From NCBI RefSeq assembly GCF_013267835.1, contig NZ_CP053939.1, forward strand, positions 248,001-312,000: a DNA stretch of 64,000 bases, in the 5' to 3' direction. Below are positions 28,565 to 37,477 of this stretch, piece by piece. The number at the start of each line of letters is the position of its first letter. Position 1 is the first letter of the stretch. The notes under the pieces are model-generated. The model was not told the origin of the DNA. It made no database searches and saw only the letters and a list, made by a program, of their open reading frames with translations. Position numbers and translations under genes: made by a program. The DNA is from Neisseria mucosa (GTDB lineage Bacteria > Pseudomonadota > Gammaproteobacteria > Burkholderiales > Neisseriaceae).

Positions 28565-31500
28565 ATGCGCCTGACCCACATCAAACTCTCCGGCTTCAAA
28601 TCTTTTACCGACCCGACCACGATTCATGTGCCGGGGCAGCTTGTTGCGGTTATCGGGCCGAACGGTTGCGGCAAGTCGAATGTGATTGACGCGGTGCGTT
28701 GGGTGTTGGGCGAGGCTTCGGCGAAGCAGCTTCGCGGCGAGAGTATGCAGGACGTGATTTTTAACGGTGCGGCGACGCGCCGTCCTGCGCCGAGGGCTTC
28801 GGTGGAGCTGGTGTTTGACAACAGCGACCACAGTTTGCAGGGGGCGTGGGGGCAGTATGCCGAGGTGAGCATCAAGCGGCAGCTGACGCGTCAGGGCGAA
28901 TCGACTTATTTCATCAACAATCAGACCGTGCGCCGCCGCGACATTACCGATTTGTTCTTGGGTACGGGCGTGGGCGCGCGCGGTTATGCCGTTATCGAGC
29001 AGGGGATGATTTCGCGCATCATCGAAGCGCGGCCGGAGGAGTTGCGCGCCTATATCGAAGAGGCGGCGGGCGTGTCCAAATATAAGGAACGCCGCAAGGA
29101 GACGGAAGGCCGTCTGAAAGACACGCGCGAGCATTTGCAGCGTTTGGGCGATTTACAGAACGAGTTGGCGCGTCAGGTGGAAAAGTTGGAAAAACAGGCA
29201 GAAACCGCCGAACGCTACAAATCCCTGACCGCGCAGTTGAACCAACAACAGGATTTACTCGATTACGCCCAATGGCAGCAATCGCTTGCCGCCGCCGACA
29301 AGGCGACCGCGCAGCATCAGTCTTTGCAGGCGCAGCAGGACGAAACCGCCGCGCAGGTTCAGGCGTTAAACGACGAAGTACACGCCTTGCAGACTGCCGA
29401 GCAGTCGCAGCAGCAGGCAGTACACGAATTGAGCAACAAACGCGGCGTGTTGCGCGAGCAGATTGCCCGTTTGGAAGAACAAATCCGCCATCAGCAAAAC
29501 CTGCACCAACGCATCGAACGCGACAAACAGGCGGCGCAGGCGCAGTTGCAACGTATCCATCAGGAGCAGCAGCAAATCCGCGTGCAGCTTGAAGAAAACG
29601 AGTTGCAGGCCGAAGAAAAGCAAACCGAATTGGCGGAATGGGCGATGCAGGTTGCCGAACACGAAGAGCGTCTGCCCGAATTGGAAGAAGCCCAAGCCAC
29701 GCTTAATGCCGCCTTCCAAACCCAGCAGGACGAGGCAAACCGAATCCGCCGCGAACTGGCGTTGAAGCAGCAGCAGCTTGCCCATGCCGAACAAACCGTT
29801 GCCAAGCACGAAGAGCGCAAAGGTCGTCTGAAACAGGAAAACCAAGCCCTGAACCTGCCCGACGAGGCCGAAACCGCCGCCGCGCAGGAAGCCGCCGCCT
29901 TGTTGCAAAGCCAGCAAGAGCATTACGAAGAACAAATCATTGCTGCCGAAGAAGCCCTACACGCCGCCCGCGAGGCGTTTCAGACGGCCTCAAACCGCTT
30001 CCAAAGCCTGAAGCAGCAACACATCACCTTGCAGGCGCAGCAGCAGGCGTTGTCGCAAATCCTGTCGCAACAGCAGGAAGCAGCCGACTTCTGGCAGGCA
30101 ACCGACCACGCCGCCGCGCCGCAACTGTGGCAACACATCACCGCGCCCGCCGAGTGGCAGCACGCCTTGTCCGTCATCCTTGCCGAACGCCTGCACGCCC
30201 GTAGCGTGCCGTCTGGCTTCGTTCCCCCCGTGCCGTTGCCGCAGGGGCAGGCGGCATGGCTTTCAGACGACCTCTCCGGCGGCATCAAAAAATCCCTGCC
30301 CGTACAGGCATTGTTGAACCAAATCCAAGCGCAGCCGCCGTTTCAGACGGCATTGCACCACTGGCTCGACGGCGTATTGTGCGCGCCCGATTTGAGCTAC
30401 GCCCTCGCGCATCAAAGCGATTTGGGCGCACACCAAATCTGGCTCACGCCCGAAGGCCATCAGGTCGATAAAGTCAGCGTCCTGCTCTATGCCAAACCCG
30501 CGCAGGAAAGCCTGATTGCCCAAAAAGCGCGCCTCGACGGCATCGCTTCCGAACTGGAAAACCTCGCCCCCGAACTTTCCGCCGCCGAAGCCGCGTTCAA
30601 ACAGGCGGAAGCCGCCGTGCGCTCGTCCGAAGTGCAGCACAAAAACCTGATGCAGCAACAACAGCAGCACACGCGCCAATACAGCCAGGCGCAGCAACGC
30701 GCCGCCGAACTTCTGGCGCGCACCAACCAAGGGCAAATCCGCCGCGAACACATCGAGCGCGAACTGGCGCAGTTGGCGGAAGAACAGACCGTGTTGCAAC
30801 ACACGTCCGACGGGCTTTCAGACGACATCGCTACTTTGCAGGAAGCCGCCGCCGAACTCGAACACCAACAACAGACCACCGCGCACAGCCGCCAAGAGCA
30901 GCAAGGCCGTCTGAAACAGGCGCAGCTTGCCTTGTTGGAAGCCAACCGCCAATACGGGCTGGCCGAAGTTGCCGTCCATAAGCTCAACCAGCAAAAACAA
31001 AACTACCAGCAGCAAATCGCCCGGCTCGAACAGCAAACCCTGGACTGGCAGGAACGCCAGCAAGAGCTTGCCCTCGCCTATGAAACCGAGTTCCAAAACG
31101 ACGAGCAGCACATCAAGCTCGACGAGCTGACAGAAGCCGTGCACACGCTGGACGAAGAATACATCGCCGCACAGGAAAAACTCGCGCAGATTCAGGAGCA
31201 GGGCAGGGAGCAATACGCCCGCGTACAAACCCTGCAAACCAAGCTGCCGCAGCTTCAGGCCGCCACCCAAACCGCCCTGTTGCAGCAGCAGGAAGCCCTG
31301 ATTAACGCCAAACGCTACCATCAAAACCTGACCGAACGCGCCGCCGATTTGGACACGCTCGAAGCGTTGGCGAAAGAATCGCCGAAAGTATTGAACAGCA
31401 GCATCGGCAGCCTCATCCAGCAAATCGAAGCCCTCGGCGCCGTCAACCTCGCCGCCCTGCAAGAACTCGAAGAAGCGCGCGAACGCGACGGCTACTACCG

Positions 31501-32050
31501 CAGCCAGAGTGAAGACGTGCAGGCCGCCATCACCCTTTTGGAAGAAGCCATCGCCCAAATCGACGACAAAACCAAAGCGCGTTTCAAAGAAACCTTCGAT
31601 GCCGTCAACGGCAAAGTCCAAACCTTCTTCCCCACCTTATTCGGCGGCGGCGAAGCCACCCTCAAAATGATAGGCGACGACCTCCTGACCGCCGGCGTGT
31701 CCATCATGGCGCGCCCGCCCGGCAAGAAAAACAGCACCATCCACCTCCTCTCCGGCGGCGAAAAAGCCCTCACCGCCATGAGCCTCGTGTTCGCCCTGTT
31801 CAGCCTCAACCCCGCCCCCTTCTGCCTTCTGGACGAAGTCGACGCCCCGCTGGACGACGCCAACACCTCGCGTTTCTGCAACCTGGTCAAAGAAATGTCG
31901 GCGCAAACCCAGTTCCTCTACATCTCCCACAACCGCCTGACCATGGAAATGGCGGAGCAGCTGGTCGGCGTAACCATGCAGGAAAAAGGCGTATCGCGCG
32001 TCGTTGCCGTAGACATCAAACAGGCGTTGGAAATGGCCGAACCGAATTGA
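28565..32050 (+). CDS. smc: Chromosome segregation protein SMC
   Basis: Condensin ATPase that compacts and segregates the chromosome with ScpA and ScpB (scpB is at 57611). The 1161-aa protein has an N-terminal ATPase half with Walker A GPNGCGKSNVIDAV (about 32-45), two very long Gln/Glu/Ala-rich coiled coils (about 170-500 and 655-1000) around the hinge (about 515-635), and a C-terminal half with signature LLSGGEKALTAMSLVFALF and Walker B CLLDEVDAPLDDAN. Several DUS copies are embedded in the coils (29107, 30903, variant at 29822). SMC rather than MukBEF is normal for Neisseria. Confidence 0.97.
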   Translation: MRLTHIKLSGFKSFTDPTTIHVPGQLVAVIGPNGCGKSNVIDAVRWVLGEASAKQLRGESMQDVIFNGAATRRPAPRASVELVFDNSDHSLQGAWGQYAEVSIKRQLTRQGESTYFINNQTVRRRDITDLFLGTGVGARGYAVIEQGMISRIIEARPEELRAYIEEAAGVSKYKERRKETEGRLKDTREHLQRLGDLQNELARQVEKLEKQAETAERYKSLTAQLNQQQDLLDYAQWQQSLAAADKATAQHQSLQAQQDETAAQVQALNDEVHALQTAEQSQQQAVHELSNKRGVLREQIARLEEQIRHQQNLHQRIERDKQAAQAQLQRIHQEQQQIRVQLEENELQAEEKQTELAEWAMQVAEHEERLPELEEAQATLNAAFQTQQDEANRIRRELALKQQQLAHAEQTVAKHEERKGRLKQENQALNLPDEAETAAAQEAAALLQSQQEHYEEQIIAAEEALHAAREAFQTASNRFQSLKQQHITLQAQQQALSQILSQQQEAADFWQATDHAAAPQLWQHITAPAEWQHALSVILAERLHARSVPSGFVPPVPLPQGQAAWLSDDLSGGIKKSLPVQALLNQIQAQPPFQTALHHWLDGVLCAPDLSYALAHQSDLGAHQIWLTPEGHQVDKVSVLLYAKPAQESLIAQKARLDGIASELENLAPELSAAEAAFKQAEAAVRSSEVQHKNLMQQQQQHTRQYSQAQQRAAELLARTNQGQIRREHIERELAQLAEEQTVLQHTSDGLSDDIATLQEAAAELEHQQQTTAHSRQEQQGRLKQAQLALLEANRQYGLAEVAVHKLNQQKQNYQQQIARLEQQTLDWQERQQELALAYETEFQNDEQHIKLDELTEAVHTLDEEYIAAQEKLAQIQEQGREQYARVQTLQTKLPQLQAATQTALLQQQEALINAKRYHQNLTERAADLDTLEALAKESPKVLNSSIGSLIQQIEALGAVNLAALQELEEARERDGYYRSQSEDVQAAITLLEEAIAQIDDKTKARFKETFDAVNGKVQTFFPTLFGGGEATLKMIGDDLLTAGVSIMARPPGKKNSTIHLLSGGEKALTAMSLVFALFSLNPAPFCLLDEVDAPLDDANTSRFCNLVKEMSAQTQFLYISHNRLTMEMAEQLVGVTMQEKGVSRVVAVDIKQALEMAEPN

Positions 32051-32059
32051 GGTAAGAAT

Positions 32060-32126
32060 AAAGGCCGTCTGAAAGAATGAGGAAGAAATCTATCATTTCA
32101 TCTTCCCATTTTTTCAGACGGCCTTT
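32060..32126. terminator. DUS pair with structured loop
   Basis: 15-bp DUS arms; the loop can itself pair (GAATGAGGAAGA with TCTTCCCATT). Convergent terminator for smc and the cold-shock gene. Confidence 0.8.
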
Positions 32127-32143
32127 TTGTATTGGATAAAGCG

Positions 32144-32653
32144 TTATTGTTTCGACACATCATCTTTGGCGCGTTGAGGCTGCCCCGAGCGTTGGTTGCT
32201 GCGGTTGACGGCATCGCGCCATGCTTTGCGTTCGGCTTCGATTTTGGCGGCTACTTCGTGAACCATGGTTTCTTGTTTTTTGACGGCCGGTTCTTTGGGT
32301 GTATTGTCGGAAAAGTGGAGGCCGTACCACAAGGCGGCGAAAATGCTGCAGACGAAGATCACGGCAATCAGGCCGACGATGGCTTGTTTGCCGGCGAGGG
32401 GTTTTTCGGGGGGAGGGACGAGGACATCGAAGCAGTCGGCGCAATCGAGGGCGAAGCAGACGTTTTCGGCTTCTTTGCGGCCGCGCCGGCCTTCTGTGAT
32501 GTTGAAGGAGATGTGTTGCCCTTCGGCCGGAAGGCGGGTAAGGGTGGTGAAGGCGGCAAGGGCAAGAAAGATTTCTTGGCCTGTGTCTTCTATGGTAGCG
32601 GCGCCGAAGCCGCGCTTGCTGTTCCAGCGAGTAATCGTTCCGTAATAGCGCAT
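32144..32653 (-). CDS. Cold-shock-domain membrane protein
   Basis: A 169-aa protein with an N-terminal cold-shock/OB domain (about 1-68: YYGTITRWNSKRGFGAATIE then EIFLALAAF and GQHISFNITEGRRGRKEAENV) followed by one transmembrane helix (about 91-112: AIVGLIAVIFVCSIFAALWYGL) and a charged C-terminal tail. The RNP-like aromatic positions are only partly kept (RGFG present, FFH replaced by FLA), so nucleic-acid binding is plausible but not certain. Related CSD-plus-membrane proteins exist in betaproteobacteria; function unknown. Confidence 0.75.
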   Translation of the reverse strand: MRYYGTITRWNSKRGFGAATIEDTGQEIFLALAAFTTLTRLPAEGQHISFNITEGRRGRKEAENVCFALDCADCFDVLVPPPEKPLAGKQAIVGLIAVIFVCSIFAALWYGLHFSDNTPKEPAVKKQETMVHEVAAKIEAERKAWRDAVNRSNQRSGQPQRAKDDVSKQ

Positions 32654-32765
32654 AATGTATGTGGGGATATTATTATAGGTAACAGTTTTTCTTTCGACTG
32701 ATTTTAAATCAAAAAGTTTGGTTATTGTCTTAATTTTACACTAGATTTGTCTTGTTGGAAGAAGG

Positions 32766-32795
32766 CGGGCCGTCTGAAGGATTTCAGACGGCCTG
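32766..32795. terminator. DUS-pair hairpin after glycosyltransferase
   Basis: 11-bp DUS arms with a four-base loop, just downstream of the reverse-strand glycosyltransferase stop. Confidence 0.7.
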
Positions 32796-32807
32796 CATGG
32801 TTTATGC

Positions 32808-33977
32808 CTATTTATTAAGCACTTTTTGGAAGGTGTCGATCAGGTGTTGCGCTATGGCTCGGCTGCCGAATTGTTGCAGGCAATCTTGGCGCAAACGGAC
32901 GGGATCGTAGTGTGCATGGTTTTCGTATAGGGTGAGCAATGCTTTGGTCAGTTCCGGTATGTTTTCGATTGGCACCAGCAGGCCGTTGTCGGAAGTGACG
33001 ATGGATTCGGGGCCGCCGCAGCGTGTGGCGATAACGGGCAAACCTTGCGACAGTGCTTCGATATAGACGACGCCGAAAGTCTCGGTACGGCTGGCGAGGA
33101 CGAATGCGTTGCTGTGGCGCATGAGGTCTAGGGTTTGGTCGGTGGTCAATGCGCCGGTAAAGGTAACGGCGTGGTTGATGTCCAAGTCGCTTGCCAGTTG
33201 TTTCAGACGGCCTTCTTCTGCGCCGCCGCCGCCGATTTTGAGTTTGAGCTGCGGATAGGTTTTGAGTGCTTCGGCAAAAGCAGGCAGGAGCAGGTCGTGG
33301 CCTTTGAGGTGGCGCAGGTGGGAGACGCTGCAGAAGGTGAAGTCTTGATGGTTTTTTTCGGGGAATTCGAAATCCTGTTCAAAATTGCTGCCCAGCATAT
33401 TGGGCAGGTATTGCCAGTCTGTACCGGCGTAGGTTTTTTCGAGAATGCGGCAGAAATCACGGCTGACGGCGAACCGGGCCGCGCTGTGGCGCACGGCTTC
33501 GTGCATGGACGGCCATTGGTTTTTGCGGACAAGGCCGCGTGAAATGGCACTGCTGTGTTCGGTAATCACATAGGGAATGCCGTATTTTTTGAAGATGGCA
33601 CAGGCCAAAATGGCGGCGTAGTTGACGCAATGGGCGTGAATTACGTCGGGTTTGCCGTTGTCGGCGATATAGGCTTCAAAAGCTTTCATGCCTGCGTTGA
33701 CCCAGCGGATGCGGTCGATGTCGACAACCGGGCAGCGCGGGAAGAAATACATGCTGTCGTAGGCGTAAGTGTTGAGTCCGCCTTGCTGATGGCGACGCAG
33801 GCCGTAGAAGCGCGAGAAGATGGTTTTCGGCTGGCTTCTCAAGTAGCGGAACATGGGAACGACCATGCCGATTTTCATGCCTTCGCGTTGCAGGGCTTGG
33901 GCTTGGAGGCGGAAAAAGATTCCGTCCACGTCGGTTTCGGAAGAGGGGTACCAAGAGGGGATGACGACAATATGCAT
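32808..33977 (-). CDS. Glycosyltransferase family 4 protein
   Basis: A 389-aa GT-B fold enzyme. The N-terminal acceptor domain contains IPSWYPSSETDVDGIFFRLQAQAL, DVIHAHCVNYAAIL and ITEHSSAISRG. The C-terminal donor domain has VSHLRHLKGHDLLLPAF and the GT4 EX7E motif region RTETFGVVYIEALSQGLPVIATRCGGPESIV. Likely role is in pilin or other glycan assembly, or lipooligosaccharide; the acceptor and sugar cannot be told from sequence. It stands alone, not in a glycan cluster, like several neisserial pgl genes. Confidence 0.8.
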   Translation of the reverse strand: MHIVVIPSWYPSSETDVDGIFFRLQAQALQREGMKIGMVVPMFRYLRSQPKTIFSRFYGLRRHQQGGLNTYAYDSMYFFPRCPVVDIDRIRWVNAGMKAFEAYIADNGKPDVIHAHCVNYAAILACAIFKKYGIPYVITEHSSAISRGLVRKNQWPSMHEAVRHSAARFAVSRDFCRILEKTYAGTDWQYLPNMLGSNFEQDFEFPEKNHQDFTFCSVSHLRHLKGHDLLLPAFAEALKTYPQLKLKIGGGGAEEGRLKQLASDLDINHAVTFTGALTTDQTLDLMRHSNAFVLASRTETFGVVYIEALSQGLPVIATRCGGPESIVTSDNGLLVPIENIPELTKALLTLYENHAHYDPVRLRQDCLQQFGSRAIAQHLIDTFQKVLNK

Positions 33978-34008
33978 GATGTGTTTTTTATGGAGGTAGA
34001 TAACGGCG

Positions 34009-34046
34009 AGGCCGTCTGAAAAGAAAAGATATCTTTCAGACGGCCT
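34009..34046. terminator. DUS pair between pmbA and glycosyltransferase
   Basis: 13-bp DUS arms with a 12-nt AT-rich loop; ends pmbA on the reverse strand. Confidence 0.75.
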
Positions 34047-34064
34047 TTGGTATATTTAGTTCAA

Positions 34065-35396
34065 TCAGTTGCCGGCAACCGTCATTTTGGAAACCAAGAC
34101 GGAGCCGATTTGGTTGGACGAACGGCGTAATGCGTCGTCTGCCACGCCGATGATGTCGCGGTACATATCCTGCAAACGTCCGGCAATGGTGATTTCCTGA
34201 ACCGGATAGGCAATGACGCCGTTTTCCACCCAAAATCCGGCCGCGCCGCGCGAGTAGTCGCCGGTAATGGTGTTAACGCCTTGTCCCATCAATTCGGTAA
34301 CCAGCAAACCTGTTCCCATTTCTTTCAACAGGTCGGCCTGCGTGGCGTGGGTGTGGTTCAGATACAGATTGTGCGCGCCGCCGGCGTTGCCCGTTGTCTG
34401 CATACCGAGTTTTTTTGCACTGTAACTGTTGAGGAAATAGCCTTTGACGACGCCGTCTTTCACCACAAAACGCGGCTGCGTGGCCACGCCTTCGGCATCG
34501 AAATAAGTGCTGCGGAACGAGCGCAGGATATGCGGCTCTTCACGAAGGCTGAGAAACTCGGGCAGCACCTGTTTGCCGATGCTGTCAATCAGGAAGCTGC
34601 TTTGGCGGTAGAGCGCACCGCCGCTGAGTGCGCCGATAAGGTGGCCGATTAAGCCGACGGCGACAGTGGTGTCGAACAGTACGGGATAGCTGCCGGTCGG
34701 AACGCTGCGGCTGTTCAGACGGCGTAAAGTCCGTTCGGCTGCGGTTTTACCGATGAGTTCGGGCGCGTCCATGTCTTCGTGACGGCAGGAAGAATCGTAC
34801 CAATAGTCTCGCTGCATGCCGTGTTCGTCGCTGGCGACCACGCTGCAAGAAATGCTGTGGTGCGTGCTTTGCTGGTGTGCGGCAAAGCCGTGGGTGTTGC
34901 CGTAAACGTATTGGTAATGGCCGGTATGAACCGATGCGCCTTCGGAATTTTCAATGCGTTTGTCCGTTGACAGCGCAGCCTGTTCGCATTGCTTGGCCAA
35001 ATCAATGGCGGATTCGGTACTCAAATCCCATTCGTGGTAGCGGTCGAGGTCGCCGATATGGGTTGCCATCAAGGCAGCATCGGCAAGGCCGGCGCAATCG
35101 TCTTCGGCGGTATAGCGCGCAATATCGATGGCGGCCTTGACCGTATCTTGCAGGGCGCGTTCGGAGAAGTCGGCAGTGCTGGCGCGGCCTTTGCGTTGGC
35201 CGACATAGACCGTAATGTCTAAAGATTTGTCTTGTTGGAACTCGATTTGTTCGATTTCGCCCAGGCGCACGCTGACGCTTTGGCCGAGCGACTCGCTGAA
35301 ATCGGCTTCGGCCGAGGTAGCGCCGGATTGTTTGGCCAAATCCAGCGTGTGTCCGCACAAGCGCAACAGCTCGTCCGGTGTGTGGTTAAACAGCAT
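34065..35396 (-). CDS. pmbA: TldE/PmbA metalloprotease subunit
   Basis: One half of the TldD-TldE protease that degrades unfolded peptides and processes microcins. The 443-aa protein shows the family pattern: ETSLGQSV-like SESLGQSVSVRLGEIEQIEF near the N-terminus, YVGQRKGRASTADFSERALQDTV, and C-terminal SGGALYRQSSFLIDSIGKQVL and FWVENGVIAYPVQEITIAG. TldE lacks the catalytic HExxxH, which sits in TldD; no tldD is in the window. It is divergent from darP, the same pairing as in E. coli. Confidence 0.93.
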   Translation of the reverse strand: MLFNHTPDELLRLCGHTLDLAKQSGATSAEADFSESLGQSVSVRLGEIEQIEFQQDKSLDITVYVGQRKGRASTADFSERALQDTVKAAIDIARYTAEDDCAGLADAALMATHIGDLDRYHEWDLSTESAIDLAKQCEQAALSTDKRIENSEGASVHTGHYQYVYGNTHGFAAHQQSTHHSISCSVVASDEHGMQRDYWYDSSCRHEDMDAPELIGKTAAERTLRRLNSRSVPTGSYPVLFDTTVAVGLIGHLIGALSGGALYRQSSFLIDSIGKQVLPEFLSLREEPHILRSFRSTYFDAEGVATQPRFVVKDGVVKGYFLNSYSAKKLGMQTTGNAGGAHNLYLNHTHATQADLLKEMGTGLLVTELMGQGVNTITGDYSRGAAGFWVENGVIAYPVQEITIAGRLQDMYRDIIGVADDALRRSSNQIGSVLVSKMTVAGN

Positions 35397-35435
35397 AAAA
35401 AGGTTTCCTGACAGGGTTTTGCGGCATTTTAACCG

Positions 35436-35480
35436 TTTCAGACGGCCACTGCAAAAATCGCACGGAAAGGCCGTCTGAAA
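35436..35480. repeat. DUS pair in the pmbA/darP divergent promoter region
   Basis: 12-bp arms (35436-35447 and 35469-35480) with a 21-nt loop. It lies upstream of both genes, so it is not a terminator for either. Confidence 0.85.
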
Positions 35481-35520
35481 ACTGATAAAATAGGCAGATT
35501 CAGAAAATCAGGTAAACACA

Positions 35521-36054
35521 ATGTTTGAACAAGAAGACGAATGGGTCAGCAAAACCCAAATGAAAAAGCAGATGAACGATTTGCAGGCTTTGGGTATGGA
35601 ATTGACCAAGCTCTCCAGTGATACGTTGAAAAAAATCGGCTTGGACGAAGACTTGTTTGAAGCCATCGCCACCTATAAAAAAATCACGTCCAACAGCGCG
35701 CTCAAACGCCAAGCCCAATTTATCGGCCGCCTGATGCGCGATACCGACCCCGCACCCATCGAAGCCTATTTGGCCAAACTGCGCGGCGACAATGCAGCAC
35801 ACAATGCCTTTTTGCAACGCGTCGAGCAGGCGCGTACCCGACTGTTGGCAGACGATGGCGCGATTACCCAATTTATGGCCGATTTTCCGCAAGCAGACGC
35901 CGGTAAATTGCGCACCTTGATCCGCAACACCAAAAAAGAGCAGGAACAAAACAAACCGCCGAAAAACTTCCGCGCGCTGTTCCAAGAAATTAAAGCAGTG
36001 ATGGAGGCCGGTCAATCCGATGCTTCAGAAGAAGGGCAGGATTGGGAGGAATAA
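35521..36054 (+). CDS. darP: Ribosome biogenesis factor DarP (YjgA, DUF615)
   Basis: Helps late 50S subunit maturation. The 177-aa acidic/basic helical protein matches the DUF615 pattern: EWVSKTQMKKQMNDLQALGMEL, LDEDLFEAIATYKKITSNSALKRQAQFIGRLMR and the C-terminal RTLIRNTKKEQEQNKPPKNFRALFQEIK. Divergent pairing with pmbA supports the call. Confidence 0.92.
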   Translation: MFEQEDEWVSKTQMKKQMNDLQALGMELTKLSSDTLKKIGLDEDLFEAIATYKKITSNSALKRQAQFIGRLMRDTDPAPIEAYLAKLRGDNAAHNAFLQRVEQARTRLLADDGAITQFMADFPQADAGKLRTLIRNTKKEQEQNKPPKNFRALFQEIKAVMEAGQSDASEEGQDWEE

Positions 36055-36060
36055 ACCTTA

Positions 36061-36098
36061 AGGCCGTCTGAAAACGGATTGCGGTTTTCAGACGGCCT
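36061..36098 (+). terminator. DUS-pair terminator after darP
   Basis: 15-bp DUS arms with an eight-base loop. Confidence 0.85.
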
Positions 36099-36125
36099 GT
36101 ATCGTAATACCGAAGGAGGATGACC

Positions 36126-36836
36126 ATGAAATTTCGCCGCTCTGCAACCGCCTTGCTGGTTGGTGTATTGACCCTGAATGGTTGTACTACCGATCTTTGG
36201 GAAAGAAATAGCCCGTTCCATAAAACCACGACTGAAAAAACCGTTGCCAAAGACAATATTCACGCATTTGGCGTGGTTGCCAAAGACAATACGCAACTGG
36301 AAACAGGCAGCTTGGTCATGATGGGTGGAAAATATTGGTTTGTCGTTAATTCTAAAGATTCGGCCAAGTTGAAGGCGATCTTGGATGCTAAGCTGAGCAA
36401 ACGGTTTCAAATGGTTCGGCAAAACCCAAAACAGGTGTATGAGGCTTTGCCGGTTGAATTAAAATCCCCTGAAGCGCAAACTTTCCGCTCGAATTTCTGC
36501 CTGCGTTACGATACTCAAAAAGTTGCCGAGATTGCCAAGTTGAAACAGCTGGCGTTCAAGCCGGTCGAACTCGATGACAAAACTGTCTACACACGGTGTA
36601 TTTCTGCCGAAGGTCATTATTACGCAACGCCGAAAAATGTTGCCGAAGACCGCCGTTTTGACACTGCCGTTCCGGTCAGAATTTATTATGTGGAAACCAA
36701 AACAAGCACCGATGTTTGGAAGTTGACGGGTAATATCCTGAAAACGCCATTTACATTGGCTTTGGACGCAGTCGGCGCAGTGATAGCAGGCTCCTATGCC
36801 GTGATCGGTGAAATTGTCGATGATTCACGCAAATAA
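36126..36836 (+). CDS. Lipoprotein of unknown function
   Basis: The 236-aa product has a lipoprotein signal (MKFRRSATALLVGVLTLNGC, acylated Cys20), then a soluble domain with VVAKDNTQLETGSLVMMGGKYWFVVN, a pair of conserved-looking cysteines (SNFCLRY, YTRCISAEG) and a hydrophobic C-terminal stretch (NILKTPFTLALDAVGAVIAGSYAVIGEIV). The ATG at 36126 is chosen over 36120 because AGGAGG then has ideal spacing. No domain recognised. Its 3-prime flank carries a DUS cut short at 36842-36850, the left edge of the next accessory module. Confidence 0.75.
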   Translation: MKFRRSATALLVGVLTLNGCTTDLWERNSPFHKTTTEKTVAKDNIHAFGVVAKDNTQLETGSLVMMGGKYWFVVNSKDSAKLKAILDAKLSKRFQMVRQNPKQVYEALPVELKSPEAQTFRSNFCLRYDTQKVAEIAKLKQLAFKPVELDDKTVYTRCISAEGHYYATPKNVAEDRRFDTAVPVRIYYVETKTSTDVWKLTGNILKTPFTLALDAVGAVIAGSYAVIGEIVDDSRK

Positions 36837-36841
36837 TATCC

Positions 36842-36850
36842 AAGGCCGTC
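36842..36850 (+). repeat. truncated DUS at left edge of effector module 1
   Basis: AAGGCCGTC is followed by ATCCCTGCAGGGGAT instead of TGAA. The expected DUS-pair terminator of the preceding gene is missing here, as if broken by an insertion. Confidence 0.6.
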
Positions 36851-37029
36851 ATCCCTGCAGGGGATAGAAAAAAGGCACATCCCATGCTTTTATAAGCATG
36901 AATTAGAATCACCTTGAAATTAAATATTTTGAGATACATTATGAAATGTTGATAGAGATTTTTCTTATGGCCAATAATAGTAAAATTCGAATGACAAACA
37001 AAAATAGAAGTCTTTATAAAGGATTAATT

Positions 37030-37461
37030 ATGCAATTAAGAAACTTAGCAGTATTACCAATTGTTATGTCACTTGTGTTTTTATCAGCTTGCGAAGTAAG
37101 TAACCATGAAAAACATTCTGAAATCCAACAATCAACCTCAAAAGGAAAAAGCAAAATGCAACCCCAAAGTCCTATGCTGAAAGAAATTTTTGCCAGTGAA
37201 AAGTACATCGAACCCGGTCAGTCCAAAGATGTAAGCCATATTGTTGCTAAATATCTCCCGATTGGTTCTTCTAAAAAGGAGGTAATTGAAAAATTGACCG
37301 AGATGAATCAACACTACAGCGATAAAGGACATATTATCTACGCAGGCTATGGCAAACAGATTCACCCGATGATTCCTAATCCAGAGGTAATGATTGAATT
37401 AAAATTTAACGCTTCTGGCTATCTGGAAAATATCGATAGTGAATTCTATTATGCTCAATAA
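37030..37461 (+). CDS. Small lipoprotein, probable immunity protein of module 1
   Basis: A 143-aa lipoprotein: MQLRNLAVLPIVMSLVFLSA with the acylated Cys at 21, a Ser/Gln/Lys-rich tether (about 22-50), then a compact domain with a BamE-like turn (AKYLPIGSSKKEVIEKLTEM) and C-terminal MIELKFNASGYLENI. It lies 16 bp before the gene for the 299-aa candidate effector, same strand. Being exported while the neighbour is not, it fits a periplasmic immunity protein protecting against a toxin delivered from outside. The frame is open upstream to 36946, but the ATG at 37030 starts the signal peptide and has AAAGGA upstream. The role is inferred from context. Confidence 0.65.
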   Translation: MQLRNLAVLPIVMSLVFLSACEVSNHEKHSEIQQSTSKGKSKMQPQSPMLKEIFASEKYIEPGQSKDVSHIVAKYLPIGSSKKEVIEKLTEMNQHYSDKGHIIYAGYGKQIHPMIPNPEVMIELKFNASGYLENIDSEFYYAQ

Positions 37462-37477
37462 CAATAGGAGAATATAA

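Noticed and set aside
36946..37029. N-terminal extension of the module 1 lipoprotein
   Set aside because: It would bury the signal peptide 28 residues inside; the ATG at 37030 has its own ribosome site.
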